From a virus: 34,330 nt of DNA. This document shows, one piece after another, positions 20,270 through 29,132 of the stretch. The stretch lies in IMG/VR virus record IMGVR_UViG_3300044987_000826, positions 1-34,330 of that record, one strand, 5' to 3'. Each line of letters begins with the position of its first letter. The stretch's first letter is position 1. Below the pieces are notes generated by a model that was not told the origin of the DNA, did not search any database, and saw nothing but the letters and a program-made list of their open reading frames with translations. Made by a program: the position numbers and the translations under genes.

Positions 20270-22890
20270 TCTTGGATATATTTGAACGAATGACCATTAT
20301 AAGTCTTGGGTATAGTTGAATCATATACCTCAATCATATAAAGACCCCATTCGCAGTTATCGGTATCTTGTTCGTAGTGCAATAGCTTAAAAACCTTGTT
20401 TGTAGTAGCTGGATGTGTATCTTTTTGCCTATATACATGCCATAAATCTGGCAGGTCAGGCATATTGTCGTATGTTTTCTCTGTATCTAAACCATCAACC
20501 GTAGCCTCGAAAGCAGTAAATACCCTGTTGTATTGATTCCAGACCGCCTGATTCTGATGTTGACCATAGGGTAATTGGTCCTCTTGGGGAGGGTTACCTT
20601 GAAATTCTATTGAGTCGTAGAAGTTGCCAGACAAAGTATAGTCATAGGCTTTTATCTGTGCAGCCCCTACTATTTCGCTTTGTGTAGGCTCGGCAAAGGT
20701 TAAGATGGTCTTATTAGGTATCAACGCATACTCTACCGCTACAATTCTGTACTTGCCATTGTTAAGGCTAGTAAAGCTAACATCTACATAGTCGTTGATG
20801 TTAAAGTAAGGGGTATAAAAGCCATCTAAATTTACACCATAGCCATCAGCAAAAACCGCATTGCCATTGTATAAAGTATCTCCTAACTCTGTGAGTAGTA
20901 ATGCCCCTTTCATTTCAATCCTAGGAGCATCTGACATAAAAACAGTTTCTTCTCTGACAGCCATGTTATCAACCTGCTGCTCAGATATATGCTGTTGGCC
21001 TTTTAGGACTGCATAAGAACCATTTACTCTTGGAGTTAGATTAATCCTTAAATTATTAAAATAAAAAGGAGCAAAAATATTAAAGTTGACAGCTAACCTA
21101 ATCCAAATACGACCATCTGCTGGAACCTCTATTGTTGAATTTACCGTTGTATATTTAGGTAGTTCATCAGTAGGATCTAAAGAACTATCTAAAGTAGTAC
21201 GCCACATTTGCGTAAACGGATTGTCAGCTATTGCAGCAGTTAATGGTTTTGGTTTACTAACCCACTGATTTACTATTGCAGATGGGTTGGTATTATCGTA
21301 CTGCCAAGTATAATAATTGGTATCAGCCTCTAACCAAACGTGAACTGGGTTTACAATGTTCAAATTAACATCTTGCCCTACATCTACTGAAATCTCTAAC
21401 CTATCTCCTTTCTGCACATAAAAAGGGCTAGACTTTACATAGTGTATAAAATCAGTTCCAGCCACATCATTATGCTGTACTACTAAATATTTACTAGTCT
21501 CAAAGCCATAAGAAAATTGTTTTACAATTTCCCCTTTTGCTCCTGCTTGTTGGTATAGGTCTAACCAAACCCCACCAGTGCCATCCCCAGCCCTAGCTAA
21601 AGTCCAACCCTCTGGCCTATAAACACCAGTAGAGGTTGGCTGTGTAGGGTCTGGCTCAGTAGTAGCTGTACCCCTTTCAAAATCTATATTTTGCACTATC
21701 TCTGTTGGATAGTTGTAATCAAAAGTATGTTTAACCGCTTTATAAGGCCTTTGGAGGCTCAATCTGGCATCATCGTTCATAAATGCCATGTCATAGTCGG
21801 CTCCAATATCTTTGACAAGATACGGATAATAATACCCTATAACATCTCCATTAGAAGTAAACTTACAAACCTTTTTTATCGCATAATGTGCCTCATCAGT
21901 TGACCGAATAAACCAAACATTGTTTTGTTGGCTAATATCGCAGAACTCCTTTAGCAACTTTTCTAATACACTAAAGCAATTTTCTAACTCTCCTATGCTA
22001 GTCTCAAAGGTCTGTGCATTTAGGTAGAGCATATTGTAAAAGTGGTCAGTAGCTAAATCATAAGTTGCAGAGACCTCTAACAGATTCATCTCTACCCAAA
22101 TCTCTAATTGTAAGCCAGTTTTCTGTAAACACCATGCAATATATTTAATGAGCTGATGAGGTCCAGTTAGACTTCTGCTTTCGCTATCTGATAAAGTCAA
22201 ATCCCTTAAAAAGGCTATGCCATCACTAGCTATTAACTCTAAAACATTAGGATCAGGCTGAAAGGTCTGCCCTAAATCTGAGATAGATAACCATCCAGAA
22301 TAAATTACAGCATCTTCAGCATTGACCGCTACTTGTACTAAATACTCATTGTCTCCACCATTAGAGAAAGTCATAGCATTCACTAACTTATTAGTAAATA
22401 CCCTTATCCTGCAACTTTTACTTTTTATAGGTGTAAACTTATCCTCTGAGTTATCAACTGTTTGTAGAACTATTGGTGCATCTGCTAATTCTAGAGCTAC
22501 AATGCCCTCAAACTCAATATAGTATGTTTCCGTAGGTCCTGCACTCCTAACAACTTGTATTCTAATATCGTAATCATCAAATGGTACAATCCATTGATAA
22601 AAGGAAGTGGGCAATGGGTCATTTATAGTAATATCCGTATATGAGTTATCACCGGCTATTGAATAGCCTATAATTAAACTTGTAGTGTCTATTGGTAAAC
22701 CTATCCAACTAAGATTCATTAGTTGATCGCCATCCCCTATGCTTGGGTCAGAGTAAAAGTGGAAACCATAGGGTAAAGGGTCTGCTGGGGCTGTATCTGT
22801 AATAGTTACATAGATAGTCTGCTCATTCGGGCTATTGTCCGAATAGTTAACTTGCGTATTAACAAAACTACCTTTGTAAATCTTACCCAT
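20266..22890 (-). CDS. Tail hub / tip protein
   Basis: An 874-residue protein after the tape measure. Its first part has beta-sandwich character (MGKIYKGSFVNTQVNYSDNS), and the middle has SGWLSISDLGQTFQPDPNVL and LELIASDGIAFLRDLTL, a pattern I associate with tail-tip or baseplate hub proteins of Bacteroidota siphophages. Later regions contain carbohydrate-binding-like beta strands (GDRLEISVDVGQDVNLNI). Position and size suit the hub that carries the fibres. I see no clear lysin or peptidase motif. Confidence 0.65.
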   Translation of the reverse strand: MGKIYKGSFVNTQVNYSDNSPNEQTIYVTITDTAPADPLPYGFHFYSDPSIGDGDQLMNLSWIGLPIDTTSLIIGYSIAGDNSYTDITINDPLPTSFYQWIVPFDDYDIRIQVVRSAGPTETYYIEFEGIVALELADAPIVLQTVDNSEDKFTPIKSKSCRIRVFTNKLVNAMTFSNGGDNEYLVQVAVNAEDAVIYSGWLSISDLGQTFQPDPNVLELIASDGIAFLRDLTLSDSESRSLTGPHQLIKYIAWCLQKTGLQLEIWVEMNLLEVSATYDLATDHFYNMLYLNAQTFETSIGELENCFSVLEKLLKEFCDISQQNNVWFIRSTDEAHYAIKKVCKFTSNGDVIGYYYPYLVKDIGADYDMAFMNDDARLSLQRPYKAVKHTFDYNYPTEIVQNIDFERGTATTEPDPTQPTSTGVYRPEGWTLARAGDGTGGVWLDLYQQAGAKGEIVKQFSYGFETSKYLVVQHNDVAGTDFIHYVKSSPFYVQKGDRLEISVDVGQDVNLNIVNPVHVWLEADTNYYTWQYDNTNPSAIVNQWVSKPKPLTAAIADNPFTQMWRTTLDSSLDPTDELPKYTTVNSTIEVPADGRIWIRLAVNFNIFAPFYFNNLRINLTPRVNGSYAVLKGQQHISEQQVDNMAVREETVFMSDAPRIEMKGALLLTELGDTLYNGNAVFADGYGVNLDGFYTPYFNINDYVDVSFTSLNNGKYRIVAVEYALIPNKTILTFAEPTQSEIVGAAQIKAYDYTLSGNFYDSIEFQGNPPQEDQLPYGQHQNQAVWNQYNRVFTAFEATVDGLDTEKTYDNMPDLPDLWHVYRQKDTHPATTNKVFKLLHYEQDTDNCEWGLYMIEVYDSTIPKTYNGHSFKYIQE

Positions 22891-24961
22891 TTACTCTGAG
22901 TTGACTCCTTTGTGTTCTAGCGTATGCTAAAATAATATCTTGTCCTCTAAGTGTTGTACCTCCGCCACCACGACCACCCATCATAGTTGCCAAGCCTTGA
23001 CCAAAGGTAGGCAGCTCATCATTAGGTACGATAGTACCAGCCACATTAGGTACAAATAACTCTGGCCCTCTTTCTCCCACTAAGTAGGTCTTATTTCCAC
23101 TTACTGGTCCACCCTCAGCCCTTGCACCTCCAAAGTTCTTTAATATAGCTGAAGCGGCTATGGCTGCAATACCATAACCAATAGCAACTGATCCCGGTAT
23201 CGTTACACCAGTAGCAGATAGAATCTCATCAATACCTTTCTTTGCTATACCGTAAGCTATCAATGCCTTACCGATGGCATTTAGTAAATTACTCATAACT
23301 TCGACAATACCTTTGCCAAAATCCTCACCACTTACTAAATTACCAAGACTTTCTGCTAATCCTTCTAATCCACCTTGTAAGGCATTAACAAGATTCTGTT
23401 GTAATGCAATACCGGCCTGATTTATCTCTTTACCAGCATCTTTTAAGCCTTTAACAACTGCATTAGCGGCTTCCTTTGTTTGGGGTAATGTAAAATCAAT
23501 CTTGACTTTACTAAAATCAAAATAATCCCTAATCTCTTGCTCTAAAACAGCCTTTTGTGGAGTTAAATCTCCTAATGGTTTCGCTAATGCTAATTGTCTG
23601 CCTTTTAGGTCTTGTTCAATAGTTCTCCCAATATCAAATAAAATATCCCCAGTCTTTATTGGCTGTGGTATTGTTAACTTAATATCTACTGGATATTCTA
23701 CAACCTGTGGCTGCTCTAAAGTAAACTTAAATGCTCCTTGCCTCCATTTATCTAAAAATGCCTTAGCTTTTGCAAACTGCTCTGCTTCTGTATCTAAAGA
23801 TGTGATATTTAATCTTATATCAATAGACTCATCTGTTGCAGCAGCAATTCTACGAGCTTCAGCAATCGTATCTTTAATTACATTGTTTATGCCACCTTTA
23901 TCCTCTACTAGTGGCTTTATGCCTACACTTGTGGTTACAGCTTGGGTTAGCCCTTGCTGTAATCTAGATCTTGCATCGTTTAAGTCACCTAATGTGGTCT
24001 CTTGCTTTTTTAATTCTGCATTAGTAGAGGAGATTCTATTTTGTAGATTACGATAATTTTCTGTCTCTACTTCGACCTGCCCACGAATCTCAAATCTAGG
24101 TGTTCTGGCTAACTCATTCCTTAAAGTAACTAGCTCCTTTTGTAATTGCGTTACTCTATTTTGGACTTTAGTGGCATTGGTTTCAGCCTCATTTAATTTG
24201 CTGATAAAACCACTTTGTGCTTGTTGGTTTTGCAAGGCCTTATTGTACTCATCTTGCCTTGTCTTTAATAATTCTAACCCTTTTGCTGATAATGTAATAT
24301 CACCAAAATAGGCCTTGTTTAGTGCCTGTAATTGTCTTAATGCGTTTTGTCTTTCTGCATCACTAGCAGATAAGTTATTTACGACTGCAACTAAAGCATT
24401 AACCCTAGCTATTTGTGCATTAGCACTTGACCCAAATTCTACGGTTAAATTACCAACAGTTCCACTAAGAGATTTGATTACTTCTTGTAATCTCTTAAAT
24501 TCCTCAGCTTGACTATCTACTGCTCCTTTATTTTTAGATAAAGAGCCAAACCATCTGTCAAACCCAATCTGAGCAAATGTAATGGCTGAGGTAACAGCCG
24601 ATAATGCCAAAGCGATACCGCCTGGACCAGTTAAAGACCCAAGTAATGATTTTAATGCACTACGTGTACCACGACTACTTTTTTGTAATTGTTGAAACGA
24701 TTGTAATAAAGGGTCTAGGTTGTTTGCTATGGCAATAAAACCAAAAGGAGCATCTTGTACTACTCTACCTAAATTGGACATTGCCAAGGTTGCTTGATTT
24801 GCAGATTGAGGTATTTTACCAAATCCTCTCGCTGCATTTTCAGCACCTTTGCCAGCATTGTCAGAAGCTAATCTAGTTCGGTCTAGTTCTTTTTGGATAT
24901 TAGATAATGACCGTAACGCTGCTTCAACATCCGCTGCTATCCTTATTTGTAAATCAGCCAT
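22883..24961 (-). CDS. Tape measure protein
   Basis: A 692-residue protein with the usual tape-measure features: an N-terminal helical region (LQIRIAADVEAALRSLSNIQ), long coiled-coil tracts (RVTQLQKELVTLRNELART), central hydrophobic segments (GGIALALSAVTSAITFAQIG; IAIGYGIAAIAASAIL), and the typical end YLVGERGPELFVP with VPNDELP. At about 0.15 nm per residue this predicts a tail near 100 nm. It overlaps the hub by 8 and the T chaperone by 8 bases. Confidence 0.9.
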   Translation of the reverse strand: MADLQIRIAADVEAALRSLSNIQKELDRTRLASDNAGKGAENAARGFGKIPQSANQATLAMSNLGRVVQDAPFGFIAIANNLDPLLQSFQQLQKSSRGTRSALKSLLGSLTGPGGIALALSAVTSAITFAQIGFDRWFGSLSKNKGAVDSQAEEFKRLQEVIKSLSGTVGNLTVEFGSSANAQIARVNALVAVVNNLSASDAERQNALRQLQALNKAYFGDITLSAKGLELLKTRQDEYNKALQNQQAQSGFISKLNEAETNATKVQNRVTQLQKELVTLRNELARTPRFEIRGQVEVETENYRNLQNRISSTNAELKKQETTLGDLNDARSRLQQGLTQAVTTSVGIKPLVEDKGGINNVIKDTIAEARRIAAATDESIDIRLNITSLDTEAEQFAKAKAFLDKWRQGAFKFTLEQPQVVEYPVDIKLTIPQPIKTGDILFDIGRTIEQDLKGRQLALAKPLGDLTPQKAVLEQEIRDYFDFSKVKIDFTLPQTKEAANAVVKGLKDAGKEINQAGIALQQNLVNALQGGLEGLAESLGNLVSGEDFGKGIVEVMSNLLNAIGKALIAYGIAKKGIDEILSATGVTIPGSVAIGYGIAAIAASAILKNFGGARAEGGPVSGNKTYLVGERGPELFVPNVAGTIVPNDELPTFGQGLATMMGGRGGGGTTLRGQDIILAYARTQRSQLRVNG

Positions 24962-25256
24962 TCTGCTTTATCCTTTTTAGTGCCTCTTTCTCTCTCTTTA
25001 GCTTTAGTAGATTCCGTACTTGATCCCGGTCTAGTTCGGCCTTAGATTCGAGCTGCCAGCTATCCATGACAAACCTCGCCCCATTACCCTTACCTATCAG
25101 AGCCTCGCATATTAAGGCTGTCTGAAACCTTAGACTGATAGCATCATATTTTACCTTATCAAAATACCCCTTTCGTAAAAGTAGGTACTCCTCGACCTCC
25201 AAACCATAAAACTCCACCGGAAGCAGACCAATCTGGCCAAAGGCTTCCGACCTCAT
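24954..25256 (-). CDS. Tail assembly chaperone, T part (frameshift extension)
   Basis: A 100-residue region (MRSEAFGQIGLLPVEFYGLE, then VEEYLLLRKGY). Reading upstream in the same frame, past the ATG, gives SLTWDEMRSEAFG, which continues the conserved T-domain pattern (T-W-x-E ... G-L-x-P-x-E-F). This extension has no start codon and is open only to the TAA at 25308-25310, so the T domain is probably made as a fusion to the previous gene by a -1 frameshift. Independent starts at 25256 remain possible. Confidence 0.75.
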   Translation of the reverse strand: MRSEAFGQIGLLPVEFYGLEVEEYLLLRKGYFDKVKYDAISLRFQTALICEALIGKGNGARFVMDSWQLESKAELDRDQVRNLLKLKREKEALKRIKQNG

Positions 25257-25267
25257 CTCATCCCAAG

Positions 25268-25615
25268 TTAAGGATTTGCCACTTGGGTTAGGGCTTCCCC
25301 CTGGTCTTTAGGTTTATTAGCCTCTACAAACTTATTGATTAAACTAGCGGCATCGGACTCATCCATCGCACCTACCCAGTCTTGGACTTGCTCGATAGAG
25401 ATAAACTCCTTAATGCCATTGACCTTGTTATAGCAGTTTAAGCCACCATAAACGAGACCACAGATAAAATCAAATTGTTTGTCTGGCTTGCTTAGAAGCT
25501 CAGACATCAACAAAGGATCGGAAGATGTAGCCTCTCCGTAGAACTTTGAGAACCACATCTTGCCGACATCCAGTGTTACATCCTTACCTCCGATTGTGTG
25601 TGTGATTTGTTTCAT
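25268..25615 (-). CDS. Tail assembly chaperone, G part
   Basis: A 115-residue protein: TIGGKDVTLDVGKMWFSKF with EATSSDPLLMSELLSKPDKQ and FICGLVYGGLNCYNK. It lies between the major tail protein and the tape measure, the usual place of the G/GT chaperones. It ends DQGEALTQVANP, with a run of five G in its 3' part where a -1 shift enters the T frame. Confidence 0.75.
   Translation of the reverse strand: MKQITHTIGGKDVTLDVGKMWFSKFYGEATSSDPLLMSELLSKPDKQFDFICGLVYGGLNCYNKVNGIKEFISIEQVQDWVGAMDESDAASLINKFVEANKPKDQGEALTQVANP
25297..25301 (-). other. Probable -1 frameshift site for the GT fusion
   Basis: The minus strand reads CAG GGG GAA GCC, so the run of five G lets a tRNA on GGG slip back one base onto another GGG. 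The -1 frame then reads GGA AGC CCT and runs open into the T part. The allowed window is between the frame stop at 25308-25310 and the G stop at 25268-25270, and the G run is its most slippery point. Confidence 0.6.
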
Positions 25616-25620
25616 GTGTT

Positions 25621-26046
25621 TTAGCTTGCTGGTGTTGTATCAATGTCTCCCTCGATCTCGATAGTCATTGTGAACTTAGCAGTCTGACCGCTAACATTCT
25701 GCTGACCAAGAGCTGAAATCCAACCATAACCACCATGATAGATAGTCTCGGCTGAATCTGTCAGATGCCAGTACTTTTTAGTGTTGTTGGCATACAGAGT
25801 TTGGAAATCATTGAACGAAGCCTCATCAGCATCAGGTACAGTGTCAACTACCGCATTCAGAGTGAAACGGTTGTTCTGAGGTCCTAATACTTTCAAAGTT
25901 CCACAGTTAGTCTCATCACTAACTACGTTGCGGCTGCCATCGAATGATCCCTCACTCTGACACACAGCCGACTTTCTTGCACTACTCGGCGTGTCTGAGT
26001 ATTCGATAAACATCACACTGCCGGAGATTGTTGTAGCATCTGCCAT
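25621..26046 (-). CDS. Major tail (tube) protein
   Basis: A 141-residue beta-rich protein: VMFIEYSDTPSSARKSAVCQ, then NRFTLNAVVDTVPDADEASF and AKFTMTIEIEGDIDTTPAS at the end. The size, beta pattern and place just before the G/GT chaperones identify the tube subunit. A beta-hairpin loop around residues 20-40 may contact the neighbouring ring. Confidence 0.8.
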   Translation of the reverse strand: MADATTISGSVMFIEYSDTPSSARKSAVCQSEGSFDGSRNVVSDETNCGTLKVLGPQNNRFTLNAVVDTVPDADEASFNDFQTLYANNTKKYWHLTDSAETIYHGGYGWISALGQQNVSGQTAKFTMTIEIEGDIDTTPAS

Positions 26047-26056
26047 TTGTTTTTAT

Positions 26057-26482
26057 TTAATTTTGATTAAGAATATGCTCGTATCTAAGTAAAAGCCTAA
26101 ATAGTTTCTCAGAGCCATCATCTTCGTAAAGCTCGGTCTCTGATTGAATCGTTATCTGTGTAATCTGGTGGTCTGGTATGGTTATGCCAAAAGAGTTAGG
26201 ACTGAGTATTATCTCATCGTAGATCTCTTGGGCTATATCGTAAGCAATCTTACTGTTTCCTAAAGTAGCGAATTTTGTTAATATATCCACTACAATAACA
26301 GCAGATTGAAAAAATGCAGAGTTGTTGAGGTCTGTCTGGGTACTACCCTCTGACCTGATAAGTACATAGTTGCCATTCTGATTAAGAGGCACTGCATCCT
26401 TATAGACTGGCACAGAGATAACCCCATCGAGGGCTTTGTACCATTCTGTCTTTAGGTCGTATAGTGCAGTCTTAAATGCCAC
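26057..26482 (-). CDS. Tail completion / terminator protein
   Basis: A 141-residue protein (ALYDLKTEWYKALDGVISVP, VLIRSEGSTQTDLN, and RLLLRYEHILNQ at the end) with the alpha/beta arrangement of tail-terminator or DUF3168-like proteins that cap the tail. The start is GTG at 26482; no early ATG is available. It overlaps the next gene upstream by 11 bases. Confidence 0.7.
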   Translation of the reverse strand: MAFKTALYDLKTEWYKALDGVISVPVYKDAVPLNQNGNYVLIRSEGSTQTDLNNSAFFQSAVIVVDILTKFATLGNSKIAYDIAQEIYDEIILSPNSFGITIPDHQITQITIQSETELYEDDGSEKLFRLLLRYEHILNQN

Positions 26483-27053
26483 TTAGTATGCGGTTTATAC
26501 GTTGTGTTAGTGATTTTTGCACAATAGGTATCTGCTTGTAAAAAAATGGCTTTGGACTGATACCATTCTTTAGAATACTCATTGTAATTGCAAAAGCAAT
26601 GCTCAATCGTTGGTCTTTAGTTTGTCTGTTCTTTCTTTTAGTCTTTACATTGTATGTTACCCCTATTCCCTTGCGTTTTACCCAAGAGTAAATAGACATA
26701 AGCATCTCAATCCAATCGCCTTTTTTCTCGCCCCCTTTGAACTGAGCAGCGTACTCCTCAGTACCGGGGTAAGGCTTAAACTTTCTCTTTGTACCAAACT
26801 CAATATAAGGAGCATAAGAGGCATTAGCAGATACCATATAGCTGTATGGTGTTTCTCTTTTGTAAGATATAGACCTAAGCAAAGTACCTCTGTCTCCACC
26901 TTGACCAGCTAAGTCTCTTTTAGCTAAAGCAACAAACTCCATAGCACTAGCCTCGACTTCGGCTTGTACCTCATCTTTCATGGCTTTACTAGCCGAATTT
27001 AATCGACCAGATAATTTGTCAAATCCTATGGTTGTTACCTTAATCAAGCTCAA
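26472..27053 (-). CDS. HK97 gp10-like neck protein
   Basis: A 193-residue protein: TIGFDKLSGRLNSASKAMKD, then YSYMVSANASYAPYIEFGTK. The S-Y-A-P-Y-I-E-F-G-T pattern is the signature of the HK97 gp10 family, a neck component joining head and tail. Its C-terminal region (KTKRKNRQTKDQRLSIAFAI) is an extra basic segment. The start appears to be TTG at 27053, with no nearby ATG; the exact start is uncertain. Confidence 0.8.
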   Translation of the reverse strand: MSLIKVTTIGFDKLSGRLNSASKAMKDEVQAEVEASAMEFVALAKRDLAGQGGDRGTLLRSISYKRETPYSYMVSANASYAPYIEFGTKRKFKPYPGTEEYAAQFKGGEKKGDWIEMLMSIYSWVKRKGIGVTYNVKTKRKNRQTKDQRLSIAFAITMSILKNGISPKPFFYKQIPIVQKSLTQRINRILSGI

Positions 27054-27363
27054 ATATTGCTAATCCAGTTATCTCCCAGTTAAATCGTTTTTCATCAATC
27101 CTACGGACACTACCTATTGAGTAGGTCTGTCCAAAGTACTCTATTCGGTAGTCAGGTGTGATATTGTAACCCCTAAAAGGAATCCTAAAGGTCTTAGTAT
27201 CTGACATCTCTGTTCTACCATCCCCTTGACTCCTAGACCCACCGCCATCCTCTACCTCAGCCCACATCTTATAGGTTGTTGCTACCGTTTCAGTAGCATC
27301 CCCATTAGAGTCAATGGTCTGGGTATATTTCAACAGCTTTATGGGCTTAAGGTTACCTATCAT
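27040..27363 (-). CDS. Head-tail stopper / adaptor
   Basis: A 107-residue beta-rich protein: AEVEDGGGSRSQGDGRTEMS then TFRIPFRGYNITPDYRIEYF and GQTYSIGSVRRIDEKRFNWE. This resembles the head-tail joining stopper proteins (SPP1 gp16 and HK97 gp7-like), which seal the portal. It overlaps both neighbours by 4 and 14 bases. Confidence 0.75.
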   Translation of the reverse strand: MIGNLKPIKLLKYTQTIDSNGDATETVATTYKMWAEVEDGGGSRSQGDGRTEMSDTKTFRIPFRGYNITPDYRIEYFGQTYSIGSVRRIDEKRFNWEITGLAIFELD

Positions 27364-27926
27364 CCTAACCAGTTTGTAGTTTTATATCTACTTGCCAGAT
27401 TCATGGCCTCGCGGCTCATGCCATCGACATTCTCATCCCCTCTATTGATATACCTGTAAGCGACCTCTTTGTACATGGCATCCTTTAAGCCTTTAGGTAA
27501 GCTAACATAACCAGCCTCGTAAAGCATGGTCATATTTTCATACTTAGGCCATTTTAGGATTCTGCCATTTAAGGACACCTCAAAGTCATCTGTACTAATA
27601 CTATCCCCCTCATCATCTTTTACGTTAATGATGGTAGTAACTGGACCAAACGGAATCTCAAAGCCACCAGCCAAGTTAGTGAATTCAATCTCCCATATTT
27701 TAGGGATTAAGCTCAGGCCAGTAAACTCCTCAATCCTCTCTCTAGCAGACCGAATCAATGTTTCTATAATAGCATCATCATCGTTAAAGTCGGATGGTAT
27801 GCTATCTGACTGATCGATAAACCCTTCTAGTCTGAGATAGTTTTTAACCTCCTCGACAGTTAAAGGCTCATTGATGCCAGATTCATTGGTTTGGTCATCC
27901 CAGTCGATAAGTAAGTTGTACAGCAT
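27360..27926 (-). CDS. Head-tail connector (adaptor)
   Basis: A 188-residue protein: EPLTVEEVKNYLRLEGFIDQ then DDDAIIETLIRSARERIEEF and TGLSLIPKIWEIEF, the characteristic helix-rich N-terminal portion of the gp6-like connectors (Phage_connect_1, YqbG). The later part is beta-rich with YRYINRGDENVDGMSREAMN. It forms the ring below the portal. It begins the gene group after the capsid terminator. Confidence 0.8.
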   Translation of the reverse strand: MLYNLLIDWDDQTNESGINEPLTVEEVKNYLRLEGFIDQSDSIPSDFNDDDAIIETLIRSARERIEEFTGLSLIPKIWEIEFTNLAGGFEIPFGPVTTIINVKDDEGDSISTDDFEVSLNGRILKWPKYENMTMLYEAGYVSLPKGLKDAMYKEVAYRYINRGDENVDGMSREAMNLASRYKTTNWLG

Positions 27927-27937
27927 AGAGATTTATT

Positions 27938-27966
27938 AAAAAAAGGGGCCAGCCGAAACCGGCCCC
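27938..27966 (-). terminator. Leftward intrinsic terminator behind the capsid gene
   Basis: Read leftward GGGGCCGG pairs with CTGGCCCC (8 pairs including one G-U) around TTTCGG, followed by seven T. It sits between the capsid gene and the connector, so much of the transcript may stop here, giving more capsid than connector mRNA. Confidence 0.8.
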
Positions 27967-27990
27967 ACCACATCAAACCACAGCACCTAT

Positions 27991-29130
27991 TTAGAATGAT
28001 CCGTAGATCATGGCATCTGTTCTCATGATGTTGATGTCTTCAAAACATTCAACACGAGCAGTTACCAAGTTGCGCTGGAAGTTGTCGCTATCTTCGTAGC
28101 TAAACTCTACACGCAATCCTTCGGTCTCAACACGCTCAAGGTAGTTAGCATCGATGATAAGGGCTTTGTCGTTAGTAACCCATGAAGCACCGATTACAGG
28201 TACACCAGCGATACGGACATTACCATTGGCATCGATTACGAAACCACCAGGAACAGAGTAGTCAGTTGGCTTAGTCTTTAACAAGTCAGCCCACTGAGCA
28301 TAAGATACTAAAGCAAAAGAAGCGTCGAAGTTGGCATCCAATTGGTTGGCAATCCAGTCAACCAGTTGCTCAGCATCAACAGTAGCAGAGGTAGTAGTAG
28401 AACCAGTAGCGGCATTTGACACAGCAGTAAAGAATGTGCTGTTCTCTTTCTTGTAGAAATCACGCAGCAGCATTCTCTGGAGGGTGTTCTGTAAGAAAGG
28501 CAGTTGGAACATCATCTGCTTAGAGAAACGAGCAAAACCAGCGATATAGTCAGATACTACCTTTACCTCAGTCAGGTCGTAGTCAATCTGGCTCTTTGCA
28601 TTGCCCTCAGTCTGAATACCGATTGAACCCTCAGTACCAGTCTCACGATAGGTTACATAAAGTCCGGTTGGAGATACAGCAGTAGGGATAAGGTCGCGGA
28701 AGTTAATCTTCTGAGCAGGAACGAGACCTTGACGTTGATTGTAAGTAGCAACACCATCACCTGACAGGTTGTTACCCAAAGTCATTGTGCCGACAGCTTT
28801 AAGGTCAATAGTCAGCTTGGCATTCTTGTTCTTTTGGAACTCTTTGATTTCAGCTTGCTTAGCTTCAAAAGCCTCAGCCATTTGCTCAGCAAAGGCATCA
28901 CCAAAAGACTTAGTCTTGTTATCGACTTTCTTGGCAGCTTTCTCAGCGATAAGTTGGTCGAGGGCAGCTTGGTTCTTCTTAGCAGACTCATCCATAGTTA
29001 CCACAGCAGCCTTTACTTCGGCTACATCATTTTTTACATCAGCGATAGCAGCCTCATTGGCGGCTTTCATCTTTTCAACAGACTCAGTAGCTGATTTTAC
29101 TGCAGTCTCGATGCTTTTCAATTCTTCCAT
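27991..29130 (-). CDS. Major capsid protein (HK97 fold)
   Basis: A 379-residue protein. Residues 1-105 are a long charged coiled coil (KSATESVEKMKAANEAAIAD, then VAEVKAAVVTMDESAKKNQA), the delta-domain scaffold expected to be cleaved by the neighbouring protease. The rest has the shell domain, with FRDLIPTAVSPTGLYVTYRE, VVSDYIAGFARFSKQMM, LLRDFYKKENSTFF and VSYAQWADLLKTKP. It is the last gene before the terminator at 27938-27966. Confidence 0.9.
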   Translation of the reverse strand: MEELKSIETAVKSATESVEKMKAANEAAIADVKNDVAEVKAAVVTMDESAKKNQAALDQLIAEKAAKKVDNKTKSFGDAFAEQMAEAFEAKQAEIKEFQKNKNAKLTIDLKAVGTMTLGNNLSGDGVATYNQRQGLVPAQKINFRDLIPTAVSPTGLYVTYRETGTEGSIGIQTEGNAKSQIDYDLTEVKVVSDYIAGFARFSKQMMFQLPFLQNTLQRMLLRDFYKKENSTFFTAVSNAATGSTTTSATVDAEQLVDWIANQLDANFDASFALVSYAQWADLLKTKPTDYSVPGGFVIDANGNVRIAGVPVIGASWVTNDKALIIDANYLERVETEGLRVEFSYEDSDNFQRNLVTARVECFEDINIMRTDAMIYGSF

Positions 29131-29132
29131 TG

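Noticed and set aside
19605-20282. TATATTTG boxes at about 19608 and 20277 on the plus strand
   Set aside because: They lie inside leftward coding genes with no rightward gene downstream and occur by chance in A/T-rich codons.
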